Below are positions 13,001 through 28,900 of a DNA stretch of 64,000 nucleotides, piece after piece. Location of the stretch: the NCBI GenBank assembly GCA_013397455.1, contig VYZB01000124.1, positions 1,813,855 through 1,877,854 of the forward strand, written 5' to 3'. How positions within the stretch are numbered: the stretch's first letter is position 1; every line of letters starts with the position of its first letter. The notes below the pieces were generated by a model that was not told the origin of the DNA, did no database searches, and saw only the letters and a list, made by a program, of their open reading frames with translations. The position numbers and the translations under genes were made by a program. The DNA comes from Crotophaga sulcirostris. Taxonomy: Eukaryota; Chordata; Aves; Cuculiformes; Crotophagidae.

Positions 13001-14718
13001 AGGGAAGCGGCACAAAAGGAGGCATTGATAAGGGCTGAAGCTGGGTCACCACCGATCCCTGTGAAGTGAGAAACCGGAGAGAGAAAAGCCCAAGCCAAAT
13101 TCTGAGATGGTTCACTGTGGAGTTTCCCCCTTCATTGCTCCAAGTATCACCTGTTTTTATTGCTCGTCTTGGCAGCAATGGTGAGGAGCTTACGGAGGGC
13201 TGAGCTGTCTCCTGCTTTCCTTGCAGGAAGGATGGGCGCAGGATAGGATGGGGTAAAGAGAGCAGAGCAGGGATGCTGCACTAAAACTCTCCTGCCTCAA
13301 GAACCTGCCAGCACACCCTCACCAAGGGTGAAGAGGAATCCAAGCAGCAGCTGGGCACAAATCAAGGCAGAGGCTTTGAACACCTGAACAGTCCCAAAGT
13401 CACAGCAGCTGTGTGAATCATTTCCATCAGAGAAAAGAGCTGGGAAGAAGGGCTAAACTTTCCATTTATAAGTAAAGTATCCGCCAAGTGGAACAGATGG
13501 GAAGACATTAGTTTTTATTCTTCCTGGAGAAGAAAGGCAACCACATAAAGATGCTTTTTAATGATGGAGAGAGCTCCAGGATACAATAAATTCAGGCCTG
13601 TTTTCCCGTCAGGGTTTTAAAAGCTAGGATTTTTCGTACAGCAGGAGATCATAAGAAACCATAGTCTTTCAGGGCTAACTTTCTACTGGTACGCCAAAGC
13701 TTTCCTTACCCTTACTTGATGCTCTCCATGGATCCAGCTTTGCAAAAGCAGTGTTGGATGCATGGGACCTGGATTTCCAGGTGAAACCTCCGGGCACAGT
13801 GAGGTCCCAGGTGCCCCAGCCCTGCCCAAACACCCTGACAGGGCTGGAAGGGGAAAAGGCAGCCTAGCCTCCAGCCCAGCAAGGCAGAGCCTGGAGTGTG
13901 GCTCCCTCTCCAGGACACGGCCCAGTGTCCAGGGACAGGGATCCATGGTCCAGCCACAGCTCCCACGCTCAGGTGACAATCCTGGACAGGACACAACTCA
14001 CCAAGAGGACCCAGACTGGGCTGGTTGTGAGAAGCAGGGACAACGTTGTGGTCACCTTCTCGGCCACAGCCATCCCCAGCAGGAGAGAAGGGAAGGCTCT
14101 GATAGAAATCCCTCTGCTCTGAGCGCCGTGTCACCAAGCATAAACCAACTCTGCAATTCCCGTTTAAGTTGCTTTAAAGAAAGCAATGAGCACTTAAACA
14201 CGGTCCTGTGAGCAAGGGCTACAGCGAGGACAGCGCAGAACTCGTGAAGCACATGTGAAAGATGGATATCTGCAATCCAACACTGCCTATGAAGCCAATT
14301 TAATGTGCTTTCAATTTTGTACCATTTCTCAGCACAACTGCCTGCTGGAGATGTCATCCTCTGGCTCGGGGCAAAACAGCCCTGGAAAGGGGTCAAAGAT
14401 ATAACCCAGTTCCATAAATAGTGATGACAATATCTGCAATAATGCCAGAGACCACAGAAACATAAATATGAAGTTGCCGTTCATTCCCTCACATTACTTA
14501 ACCTCTGCTACCAAGTCTGCTGAACATGGCATGGCATGGCCTTTAGGGTTTACATTTACAGTTCTGCCCTGCTCTGCCACGTTCCCGTGCTCCCGCAGCC
14601 ACAGCACACCTGCAAATTGTGACCAGATGGTACGTAAGGGATTTGTACACCTGAGCAACATTTGATGCACCATAGCTGTGAGCAGCCTCTGTACATCCAC
14701 AAATCTCACTGTTCCATC
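10076..14718. other. MEGF6 5' region: first intron or upstream sequence, no exon identified
   Basis: The signal-peptide exon of MEGF6 should lie upstream on the minus strand (higher coordinates). I searched minus-strand frames for an ATG followed by a hydrophobic leader and a donor that leaves two bases of a codon, and found none convincing. The stretch is AT/GC-balanced and has no CpG-rich block, so the promoter is probably in the gap or beyond. Confidence 0.5.
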
Positions 14719-15052
14719 ACCTGTACAGCAAAGAAGTTTTTCCTCTTGTTCAAATGGAACTTCCTGTGCTCCAGTTTGTGCCCGGTGCCCCTTGTCCTGT
14801 CACCGGGCACCACTGAGCACAGTCTGCCCTTCGGACACGGATCAGCACTGATGGGACTGCCTCTCCTTCTCCTCTTCTGCAGAGTGAGCAGTCCCAGGTC
14901 CCTCAGCCTCCCTGAACCCCTGTTCTCCACCCCCTTCCCCAGTTCCCTCCCCTTCTCCGGACACGCTCCAGCCCCTCAAGGTCCTTCTTGGAGCGAGGGG
15001 TCCAGAACTGAACCCAGGATTCGAGGTGCTCCCCTCGTTACCTCTTGCCTCA
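14719..15052 (-). repeat. CR1 LINE fragment running into the assembly gap
   Basis: The plus strand carries the reverse complement of a CR1 body. It has the aagaagtttttcctcttgtt region, the cttcctgtgctccagtttgt region and the tccagaactgaacccaggat region. The element runs straight into the N tract, so its 5' part is missing from the assembly. Confidence 0.85.
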
Positions 15053-15631
15053 NNNNNNNNNNNNNNNNNNNNNNNNNNNNNNNNNNNNNNNNNNNNNNNN
15101 NNNNNNNNNNNNNNNNNNNNNNNNNNNNNNNNNNNNNNNNNNNNNNNNNNNNNNNNNNNNNNNNNNNNNNNNNNNNNNNNNNNNNNNNNNNNNNNNNNNN
15201 NNNNNNNNNNNNNNNNNNNNNNNNNNNNNNNNNNNNNNNNNNNNNNNNNNNNNNNNNNNNNNNNNNNNNNNNNNNNNNNNNNNNNNNNNNNNNNNNNNNN
15301 NNNNNNNNNNNNNNNNNNNNNNNNNNNNNNNNNNNNNNNNNNNNNNNNNNNNNNNNNNNNNNNNNNNNNNNNNNNNNNNNNNNNNNNNNNNNNNNNNNNN
15401 NNNNNNNNNNNNNNNNNNNNNNNNNNNNNNNNNNNNNNNNNNNNNNNNNNNNNNNNNNNNNNNNNNNNNNNNNNNNNNNNNNNNNNNNNNNNNNNNNNNN
15501 NNNNNNNNNNNNNNNNNNNNNNNNNNNNNNNNNNNNNNNNNNNNNNNNNNNNNNNNNNNNNNNNNNNNNNNNNNNNNNNNNNNNNNNNNNNNNNNNNNNN
15601 NNNNNNNNNNNNNNNNNNNNNNNNNNNNNNN
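15053..15631. other. Assembly gap of 579 N
   Basis: All bases are N. By position the gap should contain the first coding exon and promoter of TPRG1L, which begins right after it with an internal exon. It is flanked by a CR1 fragment on the left and a CA/CC-rich degenerate repeat on the right, both of which make assembly difficult. The open frames that read through the gap are artefacts. Confidence 0.98.
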
Positions 15632-17674
<2,043 letters not shown>

Positions 17675-18027
17675 AACTCATTGTGTTTAATCATTTCAAG
17701 GGAAAGCAATTTGATACTGGGCTCCCGGGGGGAGCCCGCTGTGGCAAAACACTCGGTAATCAAAGTGGAGGTGGGGTAACAAAAGGGGGTGATGGAGAAC
17801 TAATGGGAGGCTGGTTGTTATAGAGTAAACCCGGGTCAGGTTAAGCTGAAGTGGACATAAGGCAGTGTCACCAGCTAATTTACAGCTCTCGCTGGGTCGT
17901 CCCCTGAGCTGGTGAGCAGCGGGGTTCTCCATCTCTAATTACGCATTCCTCCCTGTTAATTCAGTGTGATTGGCATCTGCTACAAACCCCCCGCAAACAT
18001 CTAAGATGCAGTAGATGGTTGTGCTGT

Positions 18028-18033
18028 ATTAAA
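18028..18033 (+). terminator. Candidate TPRG1L poly(A) signal ATTAAA
   Basis: This is the first hexamer after the TPRG1L stop, about 350 bp downstream, followed by TG-rich sequence (tgtatccctgtgtatgctgt). AATAAA copies at 18738, 18982 and 19193 are alternatives. Confidence 0.4.
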
Positions 18034-19192
18034 GCTGTATCCCTGTGTATGCTGTCAGATCCTACAGTGTGCTTGGGATTGATATGTATTGCTTTACAAG
18101 ACACTCACATTCACAATTACAGCTATCTTAGACTTTAATGTCTGCTCAGAACTTTGAAAGCTGTGCCTATCATTCTTTAGCAAAACAGTCAGCAGAACCT
18201 GTTCTGCCCTCTCAGAAGTGCTGTACGTGAGCTATGGCTTTGTAAACTCAAGTACGTGGCTGAGTATACGTTTATCAGCTTTTTGGAGCACCTCCTCCCT
18301 CCAAGAATGCAGTCCAACTTCCCTGTTCCTTAAGTGTTTCCTGCTGCAGCCATAAAATCAAGACTGAGAGTATCACCAAAAGCCTCAAACACATTTGCCT
18401 TCAAAGCTATTATTTATATAACTGAAAACAAATTCTATTTTGATTAGATTTATAATTCTTAGCAGTTTTCCTTAAATCTACTCTAGTTGGGACAGCAGCA
18501 GTGCCAGGCTTTTTAACAGAGACAGCTAAAACTCTTAAGTACTGTCTCTGTTAGTCTTGATTTATACATTCTTGCACTTAAACCTCACACAAATGCCCAG
18601 TAATGAAATTCAAAAGCAGTGTTAAGAGACCACAACTGAAATTACTCAGGAGGTTACTCTAACAAGCTTTGTTGTTGTGTATCACCTTCTCTACATGGCA
18701 TTTTATCAGAGCATTTATCCATGCCACTACAATGCTGAATAAATGCTGAGCTGCAGTGGTGTTTTTTGAACTCAAAGTAGAAGTGTGTTTAGTAAACTTA
18801 CGTAAAGCTGAAGCTGTGATGGGATGCAAGAAGCTGCACACCCCTCTCAATGCATTTTCGAAGATACCTTTAATTTTCATTTACCTTGCAGTAAAGTTAA
18901 ATTTCAACTCAATTTGCTCTTTGTTCTTCATTTGGTGGAGATGGAGGCTGTGAAATTAAGTAGCAAAAGAAGAAAACATCCAATAAATTCCTAAACGACG
19001 GGATTGCTCCCTTTGGAGAACACAGTGGCTGGTAGCTCAGGTGAAAGCTAAAGGACAGTACAACTGCTCCTTCCCTGCTGAACTACCTGCTCCAATTTGG
19101 CACCAGATAACTGGGTCAAAAGCTGCCATTTCAGTTCCCTGTGATCTGTTGTTTTAAACTATCAGTTATGGTCCTTCTCTTAAAGTCAGTAT

Positions 19193-19198
19193 AATAAA
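19193..19198 (+). terminator. Candidate distal TPRG1L poly(A) signal AATAAA
   Basis: This is a canonical hexamer about 1.5 kb after the stop, which would give a 3' UTR of the length I expect for vertebrate TPRG1L. Confidence 0.4.
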
Positions 19199-19561
19199 CC
19201 CCTGAGAGACCAGGCACTGTCACCTGTTAACAGCTCAGGCTGGAAAAGCAAAACTATTAACATAGCTGACTTCATTTGCCTTCTGAACAAATAACTTGTT
19301 TTGCTTTAACAGTAATTGAGTTGCTAGGAAGTGTCTTATGGATGTACGTACTTCTGCTACAATACTGATTTCTCCAAAACAACAGAGTTTTCTGGTCTAT
19401 TAGAAAACTTTGGTATCAGCTGTATACCACTGCGTGCCAATAACTGCTCCCTCGAGCTGGGATAAGTGGCTGCGTAATTCCATCACTGATAAAACAGAGT
19501 TCAGAATGGAGAAGCACAGGGTTACAGTTAGAGTCACAGCAAGTTTATAACTACGAAAATA

Positions 19562-19567
19562 TTTATT
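19562..19567 (-). terminator. WRAP73 poly(A) signal AATAAA
   Basis: The plus strand reads tttatt, so the minus strand carries AATAAA about 310 bp after the WRAP73 stop at 19876. It is the nearest canonical hexamer I noticed on that strand. Confidence 0.6.
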
Positions 19568-19875
19568 GGAAATTATAAAATTCAAATAATAGCTATACAT
19601 TATATACACGCCACTACAAGTTTAGAAAATAAGGTTTCACAGTTGACAGCACTCGAGAAAGTTCAGCTCTATCAGTACTGAAGTTTTCTTGACATCCAGA
19701 CATCATTCTCTAAACTTGAGTTGCTACATCACTCAATCACAGTTCTCTACACACTGGAGCTGGGGTACACTCCTTCAAATAAATAACTTATAAATAGAAA
19801 ATCTTCAGGTTGGGCAACAGGGTTTGACCCCTTACCTCATTCTTCCTCAAACTTGTGAGTTTGATGTTATTTTTG

Positions 19876-19985
19876 TTATTTTACCTCTTCTCTTTCTAAG
19901 TAGCACACACAAAAATTGTCCTTGCTCAGGAGTGCCATGGAGTCTCCACTAGAGTGCCAAGAGAGAGAGACAATCTGGAAGTCAC
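19876..19985 (-). CDS. WRAP73: WRAP73 exon 12 with stop codon
   Basis: The acceptor is gtttctgcag. The exon codes for [20 protein letters not shown] through [11 protein letters not shown] and a TAA stop at 19878-19876. The human protein has about ten more residues after this point, so the bird protein ends early relative to it. Confidence 0.93.
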
Positions 19986-22900
19986 CTGCAGAAACAGATC
20001 AGAGTTTGTCAGCAAGCAGCTGACAGTTTGTCCTCTTCCTCTAGGAAAAAAACATGAACCTCACACTGCCAACTGCACCACTAAACCATGTCCCTAAGCA
20101 CCACATCTCCACATCTTTTAAATCCTTCCAGGGATAGAGACTCCACCACTTCCCTGGGCAGCCTCTTCCAGAGCTTGACAATCCTTTCAGTGAAGGAATG
20201 TTTTCCAAAATCCAATCTAAACCTCCCCTGGTGCAACTTGAGGCCATTTCCTTTTGTCCTATTGCTTGGTACTTGGGAGAAGAGATCAACACCTGCTTGG
20301 CTCCAACCTCCTTTCCAGGAGCTGCAGAGAGCAAGAGGTCTCCCCTCAGCCTCCTCTTCTCCAGACTCTATATCCAGTACAAATACACTGCATCACCGAC
20401 TCCCTCCTCAAGCCTATGGTTCCTTTGTACTCCACATACGAGCACAGATTTTGTAGACTTGTTTTAATGCAAATGGATGTTCAGACTGATAAGTGGAACA
20501 ATAGTTTGTAAATAAGAAGCTGCTGATGGCTCATTAAGTTACTGGGGGCAGCCTTACCTTCCATCGGAACCTGCACTGACACACATCCCGCTGGGGACCA
20601 CAAATAGACTTTGCTGTTCCCAGTGCACAGAGCAAGGCGAGGTTGTCGTGGATCCCACTGGAAAGACTGGATTGCACACAGCTGCTCTAGGACTACAAAC
20701 AGTTTCAGCTTTTGAATGTCCCAGATCCAGACAGCATTCGGAATGTTATCTGTCAGAAAAGGAAGGTGTAATCACATAAACACCTGAAAGATAAACAGAT
20801 CACACTGTTCTTGTTTAAAGAAATGGGCATTAATTGAGGTCTAATGCAACACAAACCATTGAAGTACACACAGGTTTAACCCCACCAGAGTTTTGTCAAG
20901 CAGTGCCTTCAATTTCCCCTTTAAAAATTGCAAAAATGATAGAAGTAGTGACTCGAGTTTGTGTTTCAGCCCTTCACTGGTTTCTGTCAGGCTATTAATC
21001 GCAATTACACTGCTGTTGATGGACTTTGCCTCTGAACCACAGCTTTCACACCCAGACATAAAGAGCCCTTCAGGGCCACGGAAGGGACAGATTAAACATT
21101 AATTCCATGACTTTCACTACTAGAGGTAACCAAAAGCCCGACTACTACAGGTTGTGAAAGATTCTGCCTTTTAAGAGACAACTGCTGTCAGTGGAGGAGG
21201 AAGGAATTGTGCACTTCATTTTTTTAATAGAGGGAGCTCACACACACTTGAAGAAATACAAAAGCGAACTATTTTCATTAAATACAAAGCCAAGGCTGAG
21301 TCAATGCACTGAGGAACAGTTCTGGCAGCTCACAGTTCTTTACACTTGCTGAGCCTCCCCTGTAGTTACATGTTTGCACAATGGAGCCTATTTTAAATTA
21401 GGCCATGAGTCTTCTTGTAGTGCCAAACACCTCACCAGTTGTCCTTGTTTCTTATAAGAAAAACACACCCCATGCAAAGACCAGGTTTCTCCTTTAACAC
21501 AGGGCAGCAAGAACTCACCGTTTTTTGTTGCCAGGAAACAGTTATCTGGACTGAATGCCAACATCCCAATTCCCATTTTGGGATTTGCCCTATCAGCAAC
21601 TGGTTTGATACAGTGCAAAGAAACTGGCACCTGGGAAATGTCATCTGGAATTTGAAACAAAAGGACTTTACTAAGCAAGCCTGAACAGACAGAACATTTA
21701 AATTCCAACTGTTAAAAAACCCTGCTCCTCTCTGAAGCAACAGGACCATATTTACCTCTTCTCCAACATGCTCCAATTAAGAACTTCAATTGTTTTAAAA
21801 TATTGCATTTTCATATAACAGCTTACTGCTCCTGCCCTTCTACAGATAAGTAAAGGCTGGAAATTCAGGCAACTATGAAATAAAGTAAAGATCCAATCTT
21901 CCACTGTCTTTTAACTGGTATTTCAAACCCCAATGCAAAGCAAACAGGATTTACAGTGCCACAAACAGCAAGACAGTGAAAAAATAGAAAACAAATACTG
22001 ATTACGCATTGTCTGCCACCCCTTTAACACTTCAAAGCCTGAGGCAAGTTTAAAGCATCAAAAACTACAGCTTCTCAGACAAAAGGGCTTTGTCACACTT
22101 TGCTTTTTAACATAACCTCAAACTTTCAGGATTGATTCCTGGCCTAAACCAGGCAGCAGAACTGTAACACCACCTGATTGGTTGTTTTTTTTAATCATTG
22201 GAACGGCCACATACTATGATGAGATTCTTAATTGCTAGAATCAGAGGAACTACTGCAATTACCTTCACCAGGTAAATTAAGTCATAAAATAACATTGCAC
22301 AGACCGAATAAATCAGAAAGAATCCATGCAACATTACAACAACTCTTCCAGCAACTCCAAGGCCGAGACCTGGGCTGGTATTTCTACACCCAAGCACTTA
22401 TAGCTCTTTCCTACAACATTCCAGCAGTCTCTAAATTCCTCCAACCCCCCAGTGCAGGCAGCATCCTCTCTAGTGAGGTGCTCACTGTCCTCGGGGCTCT
22501 CCAGGTAACCTGGGAGCCCTGAGCAGAGCATCCGGAAGATCCAGCCCAATATCAAAGAGGCAAAGCTCGCCTATAATGTTTGTTTATAGAAAGACTTCAC
22601 ACTGCAAACTTGAGTGTCTCATTTTAGTAAACTTTGGCTTACATTTACTTTGTGTGCTGAACCGAGAACTCGCCAACGCTCTTGTTGAAGGGAAGGAAAG
22701 TCTCTCAGTTTCCACAGATGGGGATTTCTCCACTTCCTTATACACAATCTACAGAGAAACAAGCGAGAGTTCTACAGAAAGGCCTCAAAATTTGAACACG
22801 GGCTGCTACCAAACCCTCCACATGCCATGGACTCCTTTTCAAGCGTATTATCTCTCTGTATCCCCTAGTTAGATAGGGGAGGAAAGGCATTCAGCAGGTA

Positions 22901-25900
22901 AACACTGAATCCAGCATTCTCAATCATTTGAAACCACAACCAGGAAGACTCCTGTGACAAACAAACCTTGAAGTCTATGAAGAATGAGTCTGCCAGAGTG
23001 CACCTCATTCCTTATTCCTGAGAGCTAAATCTGGTATGAAAATACATCGCCTTCATCATATGGGAACACAGATTTCATTTTTACAAGTAAAATCTTTAAT
23101 CAAGTACTATCATAAATTCTGTATTTCACACCTAGCAGGAAGCATGGGTGTTTTTCAGCCATGAAAAGTTTTGCTGAGGTGCACTTAATGGTTCACATCT
23201 TGCTTCTGGGTAAGAGGCATCACCATCGCTCACGTGAACATTGCAGACTTACAGTCTACATGTGAACTCATATGGGATTTCTGTCCTCACACAAGACTGG
23301 TCCCTCCTCCTCCACAGCACTAGTGCACTGTGTGTTCTTTTTTTACCTCAGTGGATGAGAACAGTTTGTGATTTTTGGAACAAAAGTTGCAGTTCTCTGC
23401 CCGCTGCCAACTGCCCAGAATCTGTTTGGCCTTGCATATACATGTACACAAGGATAAAAACAAACAATGAGACGCGTTGACAGGAGGTGAGCTGGCTGAG
23501 CTTGTACATGTGACGTAAATCTGATCACAATCCAGTTCCAACGCTGTTTAAAGTCATGAATTGTATAAAGTTGAGACAAATCTCTCCTGTTAAGTTTCCC
23601 AGCTTGCCATCATCTGCATACCCAAATCTGTAATGCAATCACCATACATATCAAAATGCCCTGGCAGATGACAGAAGCCATCTGAGAATCTATCATTGCT
23701 CAAGTTGAGAGGATCATCTATGCATAGTCCAAACTTGAAAGGATTCCTCTATTTTTCTTACAACCTCAAATTCTCATGCAATTCCCCAAGCCCTATTTAC
23801 AAATTAGGAGGGGGAAAAGCAAGGTCTCCAGAATGAAATGTATTTCCTAGTACCTTTCAGATACAAATAGCAGCATCAAAACATTGCTAATGGTTTGATG
23901 GGTTTTGGATCCATACTTACAGTCTTGGTGTTGGCAATGGTTGCTGGGTGTTCAAACTCTGTGATCTTCTTCCATGTTACATGGTTCAAGATACGCACCT
24001 GAGTTAAAAAGCATTTTAAGACAAAGCTGTTACAACAAAGTTCTACAAATGGTTTAGATAAGAGAGGAAAAACTCATTCCTTACCTTTTCATCATAGCTG
24101 CCAATTGCCAGAAATTGACTGCTGGGGCTCCAGGCGATGGATTTTATGCCTAACGACCATTCATAAGCCCGATATGTGGACAGCAGTCTGCCATCAAGGG
24201 AGTACAGCAATATTTTATACTGAAACATAGACAGATCAATGCTAGAGACTTCCCATATTGTTAAAAGCCACAGACAGGCAAAAACATTCCATCCAAACTC
24301 TCCCTGCTTAAAATGCAGCAAGTTAAATATAAAGGCCATGGTCTTTTATCTGTGACTTGAGACAAGAGGCTCTGGGCTGCCAGTTTGGCACTCTGAGCAT
24401 GTCCATCCTATCCCCAGGAGCTCAAACATCCCACTGGGCCTGAACACTCACCTGTCCAGGCCAACACTCCAACAGCAGCAGCAGACACTGTCAGGGAAGG
24501 CTCTCATGCTCCTTCAGCCTCTGAGAACCCTCAGACCAAGGCCGTTACAAGCCTACCCATTCCCAGGGCTATTTGTTTTGACCATGTTGCCCATAACAGG
24601 ACACTTCTCTATACCCAGAAGTTCACCTACTCAGAGCAGAAAGGACAGCAATTTACTCAAATGTTAGCCAGGAATATATAAGTACTTTCACTTAACTGTA
24701 AAATTCCTGTGCAGTGTAAAGTAAAGTGGTAGAAGAGTCTTACAGGAGAATTCTTTCATTATTTCAATAGTGGCTGCTCAATGTTTACAATTAACACTTT
24801 TTTTCAAGATAATTTAGAAAGAAAGCTAAGAAGCTAATCTGCCATCATTAAAGATATACATAACAGTTTGACATACAGTTGTAAGGACAGGCATTATCAA
24901 TACAAGTATCGTTAAAACAGTTTGAGCTCAGTTTTTCTTATGTTAAAAGAAAAAGATTTATAGCACCCATTATTTTAGTTACTGCTTTATGCACGGTAGC
25001 TAAAAACCAACTTGAACTCCCCAAGAAAATCACCTGCTTTCCCCTCCTACCTCCAGACAGGTGTCCCACACTGCCAGGACACAGCCATTAGGAGCCCATT
25101 CGATCCCAAACAAATCTTGCGTTTCAGTGTCAAAATGCTGCCCCAAAGAAGAAAAAAAAAATCCATCTGAGGTATTATTCTAACAAATACTGGTGCATCT
25201 GATCTAATATAATTCCCAGTTTTATAATTTTAGGGGCTACCACAACTGCACAAGACTTTAGCACACTAACGTAGAAACAGAAGTGTTTTTAAAGTTTTTA
25301 AAGCCTAAAGCCAGACAGCCAAAGCCACTGAGTTTAAAGCAGTGTGCAATGTGTGCTGGCAGCCTACGCAGAGGTGGCAGAAGGGAAGGACAGAACTCAC
25401 CCTCAGCAGCTGCCAGTCGCTGCACACAAAGATGCTAACGAAGTCCTTGCAGTCGCGCCTTTCTGCAACTGCCATATAGCGGCCGTCCTTGGTGAAGGTT
25501 ATTCCTGCCAACAAAACAGATTTAATTAAAAACAAAGAAAGCCAACGTGAGACAGACGAGCTGACGATTTTTCCATGAAAAGCAGTGACTCCCAATTCAA
25601 AGGAGAAGTAAAAAGAGACGGAAAAACATCCTGCAGGGGAGCTGATCCCTCAGCCGGGAGGGTGCCAGAGCCTGTTCCCAAACATATGTTTCACTGTTAC
25701 ACAGCAAATTCACTTTCCCCTTCCTACTAAAGAACACCATCCACATCTTGGATCTTTGGCACTTACCCTGCTGACAGGCTTTGGGATACTTGATGTAAGA
25801 GACAGATTTGGTGCACAGGGACCACACAGTTATCCGCAACTGTCCAAAAGAAAGAAGGAAGTATTTGTTTATCTTTATAGATATAAAAAGACAAGTAAAT

Positions 25901-28900
25901 AGAAACCCATAAATCCAATTCAGGAACACAAAGTGGATCAATACAGTTTCTGTAATTGAACTTTGCATCTATTCCATGTAGCTCAAATCCAAAGCCCTAG
26001 AAAGTAACTGCCTCAAATTATCTCCCACCTGCCCTCAGTCAGCAGGGTTACTGATTCCAAATTGATATTGAAGGCCCTCTGAACACTAGAGGGGTACAGG
26101 AGAGGCAAGACACCAAAACAGAGAAAAGCTCTTCATTACCATTAAAGTTACCAATATTGGCATGACTCTCACTACACAACCGACACAGACACTTCCCTGT
26201 TGGAAAAAAACAGTTTCATCACAGAATCTGGAAGAGATGAGAAGTTTCTTGCATTGATGAATGGGTGAGACCTTATAGCAGCTTAGAAAGATTGTGTCTC
26301 TTGGACAAGGCTACTAAGTATGGAAATGTTGGTGTATTTGTCAACTTGTAGACAGCTCAGCTTTGACAGCAAATTTGGATTTTGCTCTTCCTGCCCCATC
26401 CACCCACAAGGAGGCAATGTTATGGAATTAGTGAAAGAATGAGAGAAGAACCAAAAGCTGGTATGCAGGGCAAGGCACTGAACATCTTGCTTGGGGTATT
26501 TCTGGAGGCCTCTGCATCCATAAGCCACAAGAACTGTGGAGAAGGCAGCCAGCTGCCAAATGAGTCTCTCTGCAGCTAAAGGTCACAGCCTGCATTCTGG
26601 AAGCTCTACGTTGCCATCTGCAGATTATTCAATTAAAAACAAATACTTCCTCTCTCTTAGCAACCACAGCAGCACCAGACATGTATGCATTAAGCAGTGC
26701 GGCACGTGAACCTTTGTTTTTGTATCTAGAGTGAGAAGCGTTTCCAGGGTAAGTGTTTTCTTGTGTTTTCCTACATCTCATTGCACCAAGTTATGAGATT
26801 CCAGGAGAGGCACAGGTGAAACTATTTTTGCAAAGCTCCCTGGTCACAAAGCTGCCTTTCCCCAAACTATTGACAACAAAATGAGTTCTGATCCACTATT
26901 GTCCACTTGGCCCACTGTTTAACCCAGCATTTATTATTCTCTTCCTTTATTTTATAAGTAGGAAAAGGCAATCAGACATCTGTAGCACCACTGTTGAGTG
27001 CAGCAGGTCCTAGAGTAATCCACCAGACGAGCAACATCAATCAAGTTTTATCACTGTGACTGCTCACTTCCGGACACACAAAAATACAGCATTGTTAGGC
27101 TGCTCCTCAGGCAAGATTTACTTTAAAAATACCAACACAATGCCTACTCACATTCTTCTACAGCAACTGCAACAGTGATATGCTGCTTGCTCCTATTAAT
27201 CGCAGTGTTAAATGTGCTTGCTGCTGTTCCTCCCTCAACCAATACACGCAGCGTACACAACACATTCTACAGCCACTTAATACGAGCTTAGCAGCTGCGA
27301 GCTTTGGATGCTGAGGCCCAGATCGTAATTTCTCCTGACAAAGGCATCCCAGTTTACATTTGTGCTGCTACTTGGCCTCACGCTCTGCTCACCTGGCCTG
27401 CTTCCACCCTGGACCACGCAGACTGGCTCAAAGCCCCAATTCACACAACACAACCTAAAGTTTTGGGCCTGGTGTTGGAAACATGTAAAAGCAAACCATT
27501 TTGGTATTCAAAATCGAGATTCTTCTCGATTGTTCTATTTGAGTATCATAGAATCATGGATTGGTGACGAAAAGGGAGAACCTTCATATACCCCAACTGG
27601 AACAGAAACATCACACCGCAATCCTGCCCAAGCTGCCAAAGTAAACCGATCCAAGAAAGATTATTTCACAGCTGGCAGATACAACTGAGAGAAACAAACA
27701 TAAAATGCACAGAGGGTGAAAAAAGGAAGCCAAACACTTCAAAAATTACCATAAACTTTATTGCTGTTATTTGCTTTTCTCAGAGATTCCACAGGGAAGG
27801 GACAACTGCTCTTACAGCAGGAGAACAGACTGTGGTCAGCCAAGTCTGCAGCAGGTGCTTCTCCCCAGATCATTTTGAGGGAGAATTTCTCTTTAGATTA
27901 AGTGGAGTTGTCAAACCCAAATCCTAATGATAATGGTGTCTGAGAAGTTTTCAGCTGTTGTTTTGCAGTGGAAAACCAAACCAAAAGCAGAAGCATTTTT
28001 AAAATAGCCTAAAAACAGCTGAGAAATAAAAAGTATTTAGATGGTAACGTGATAAACACAGTCTCCAGCACTGGGTTCAGGACTGTGTCCCGATGTTGAC
28101 AGCTACAGGCAGGTGTAAGACTGGCGATTTTCAACAGATAAAAACACACTTTTAAACAACCTTGCATCTCAAATGACTGTCAACTTTTGTCCCAGACTTG
28201 ACTGGGTCACAGGGCCTCCTTACATAGCAGTGTCTGTCAGCACCGGATTTCAGAAGATTATTCAGAGCACATTCCTCGACAGAAAGCATTTTTCAGCCAA
28301 CGCAGCCATTTACAGTTACTAAGGATTAGCTCCAATACACAGAAACCAACCCTTCTTTTCCCTGCTGCTGTAGTTTGAAAGAGGCTCCTTAGTGCTCAGG
28401 ACTGAACTAGAGGAAGTACAATACATGTGTTTTATAAGTGTGGCTCTTAAACACTCAAGAACAAATAGCCTGAAGATCAGCAGCATTAACACAAAATGCA
28501 AGTCATGAGGAAGCACCACACGCATTTGCTCTCTGTATTTTTACCTGCAGCTCTGCGTACCTGTGTGTTCAGGTGGAACAGCACTGTAAGAGGAGACACA
28601 CCTGGTACAGCTTCTGCAGGAGACACTGATAACACAGAATCCTCCAGCAATCAGCTTGCCGTGTCACACACTGCAAGCATGCAAAACTGCCTTGCAGAGC
28701 GGATTTCAGCAGGAGAGGAAGCACCCACTGCAAAATCAGTAACGAATGGTCGCTGTGGGACAAGCTGCCTCCCAGTGCACTGCTGGAATTGGCATGATTA
28801 ACACAGTACTCCAGCATTGCATAACAATTCTGGGACTCAAATCTGCTCATTAGACTCATCTCCAATAACACAATGGCATTTGCAGAGTTACATTAATATT

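Larger units (their letters stand above)
17675..19875. other. Convergent 3' UTRs of TPRG1L and WRAP73
   Basis: No open frame of note lies between the two stop codons. Plus-strand polyadenylation hexamers that could end TPRG1L are ATTAAA at 18028 and AATAAA at 18738, 18982 and 19193. The WRAP73 message should end near 19540, using the minus-strand AATAAA at 19567-19562. If TPRG1L uses its last signal, the two messages end only about 300 bp apart without overlapping. Confidence 0.7.
20750..23920. other. WRAP73 introns 8 to 10: nothing besides exons
   Basis: Apart from the exons at 21519-21644 and 22643-22748, I see only ordinary AT-rich intron sequence, with short A and T runs and no repeat family I recognise. 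Confidence 0.6.
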
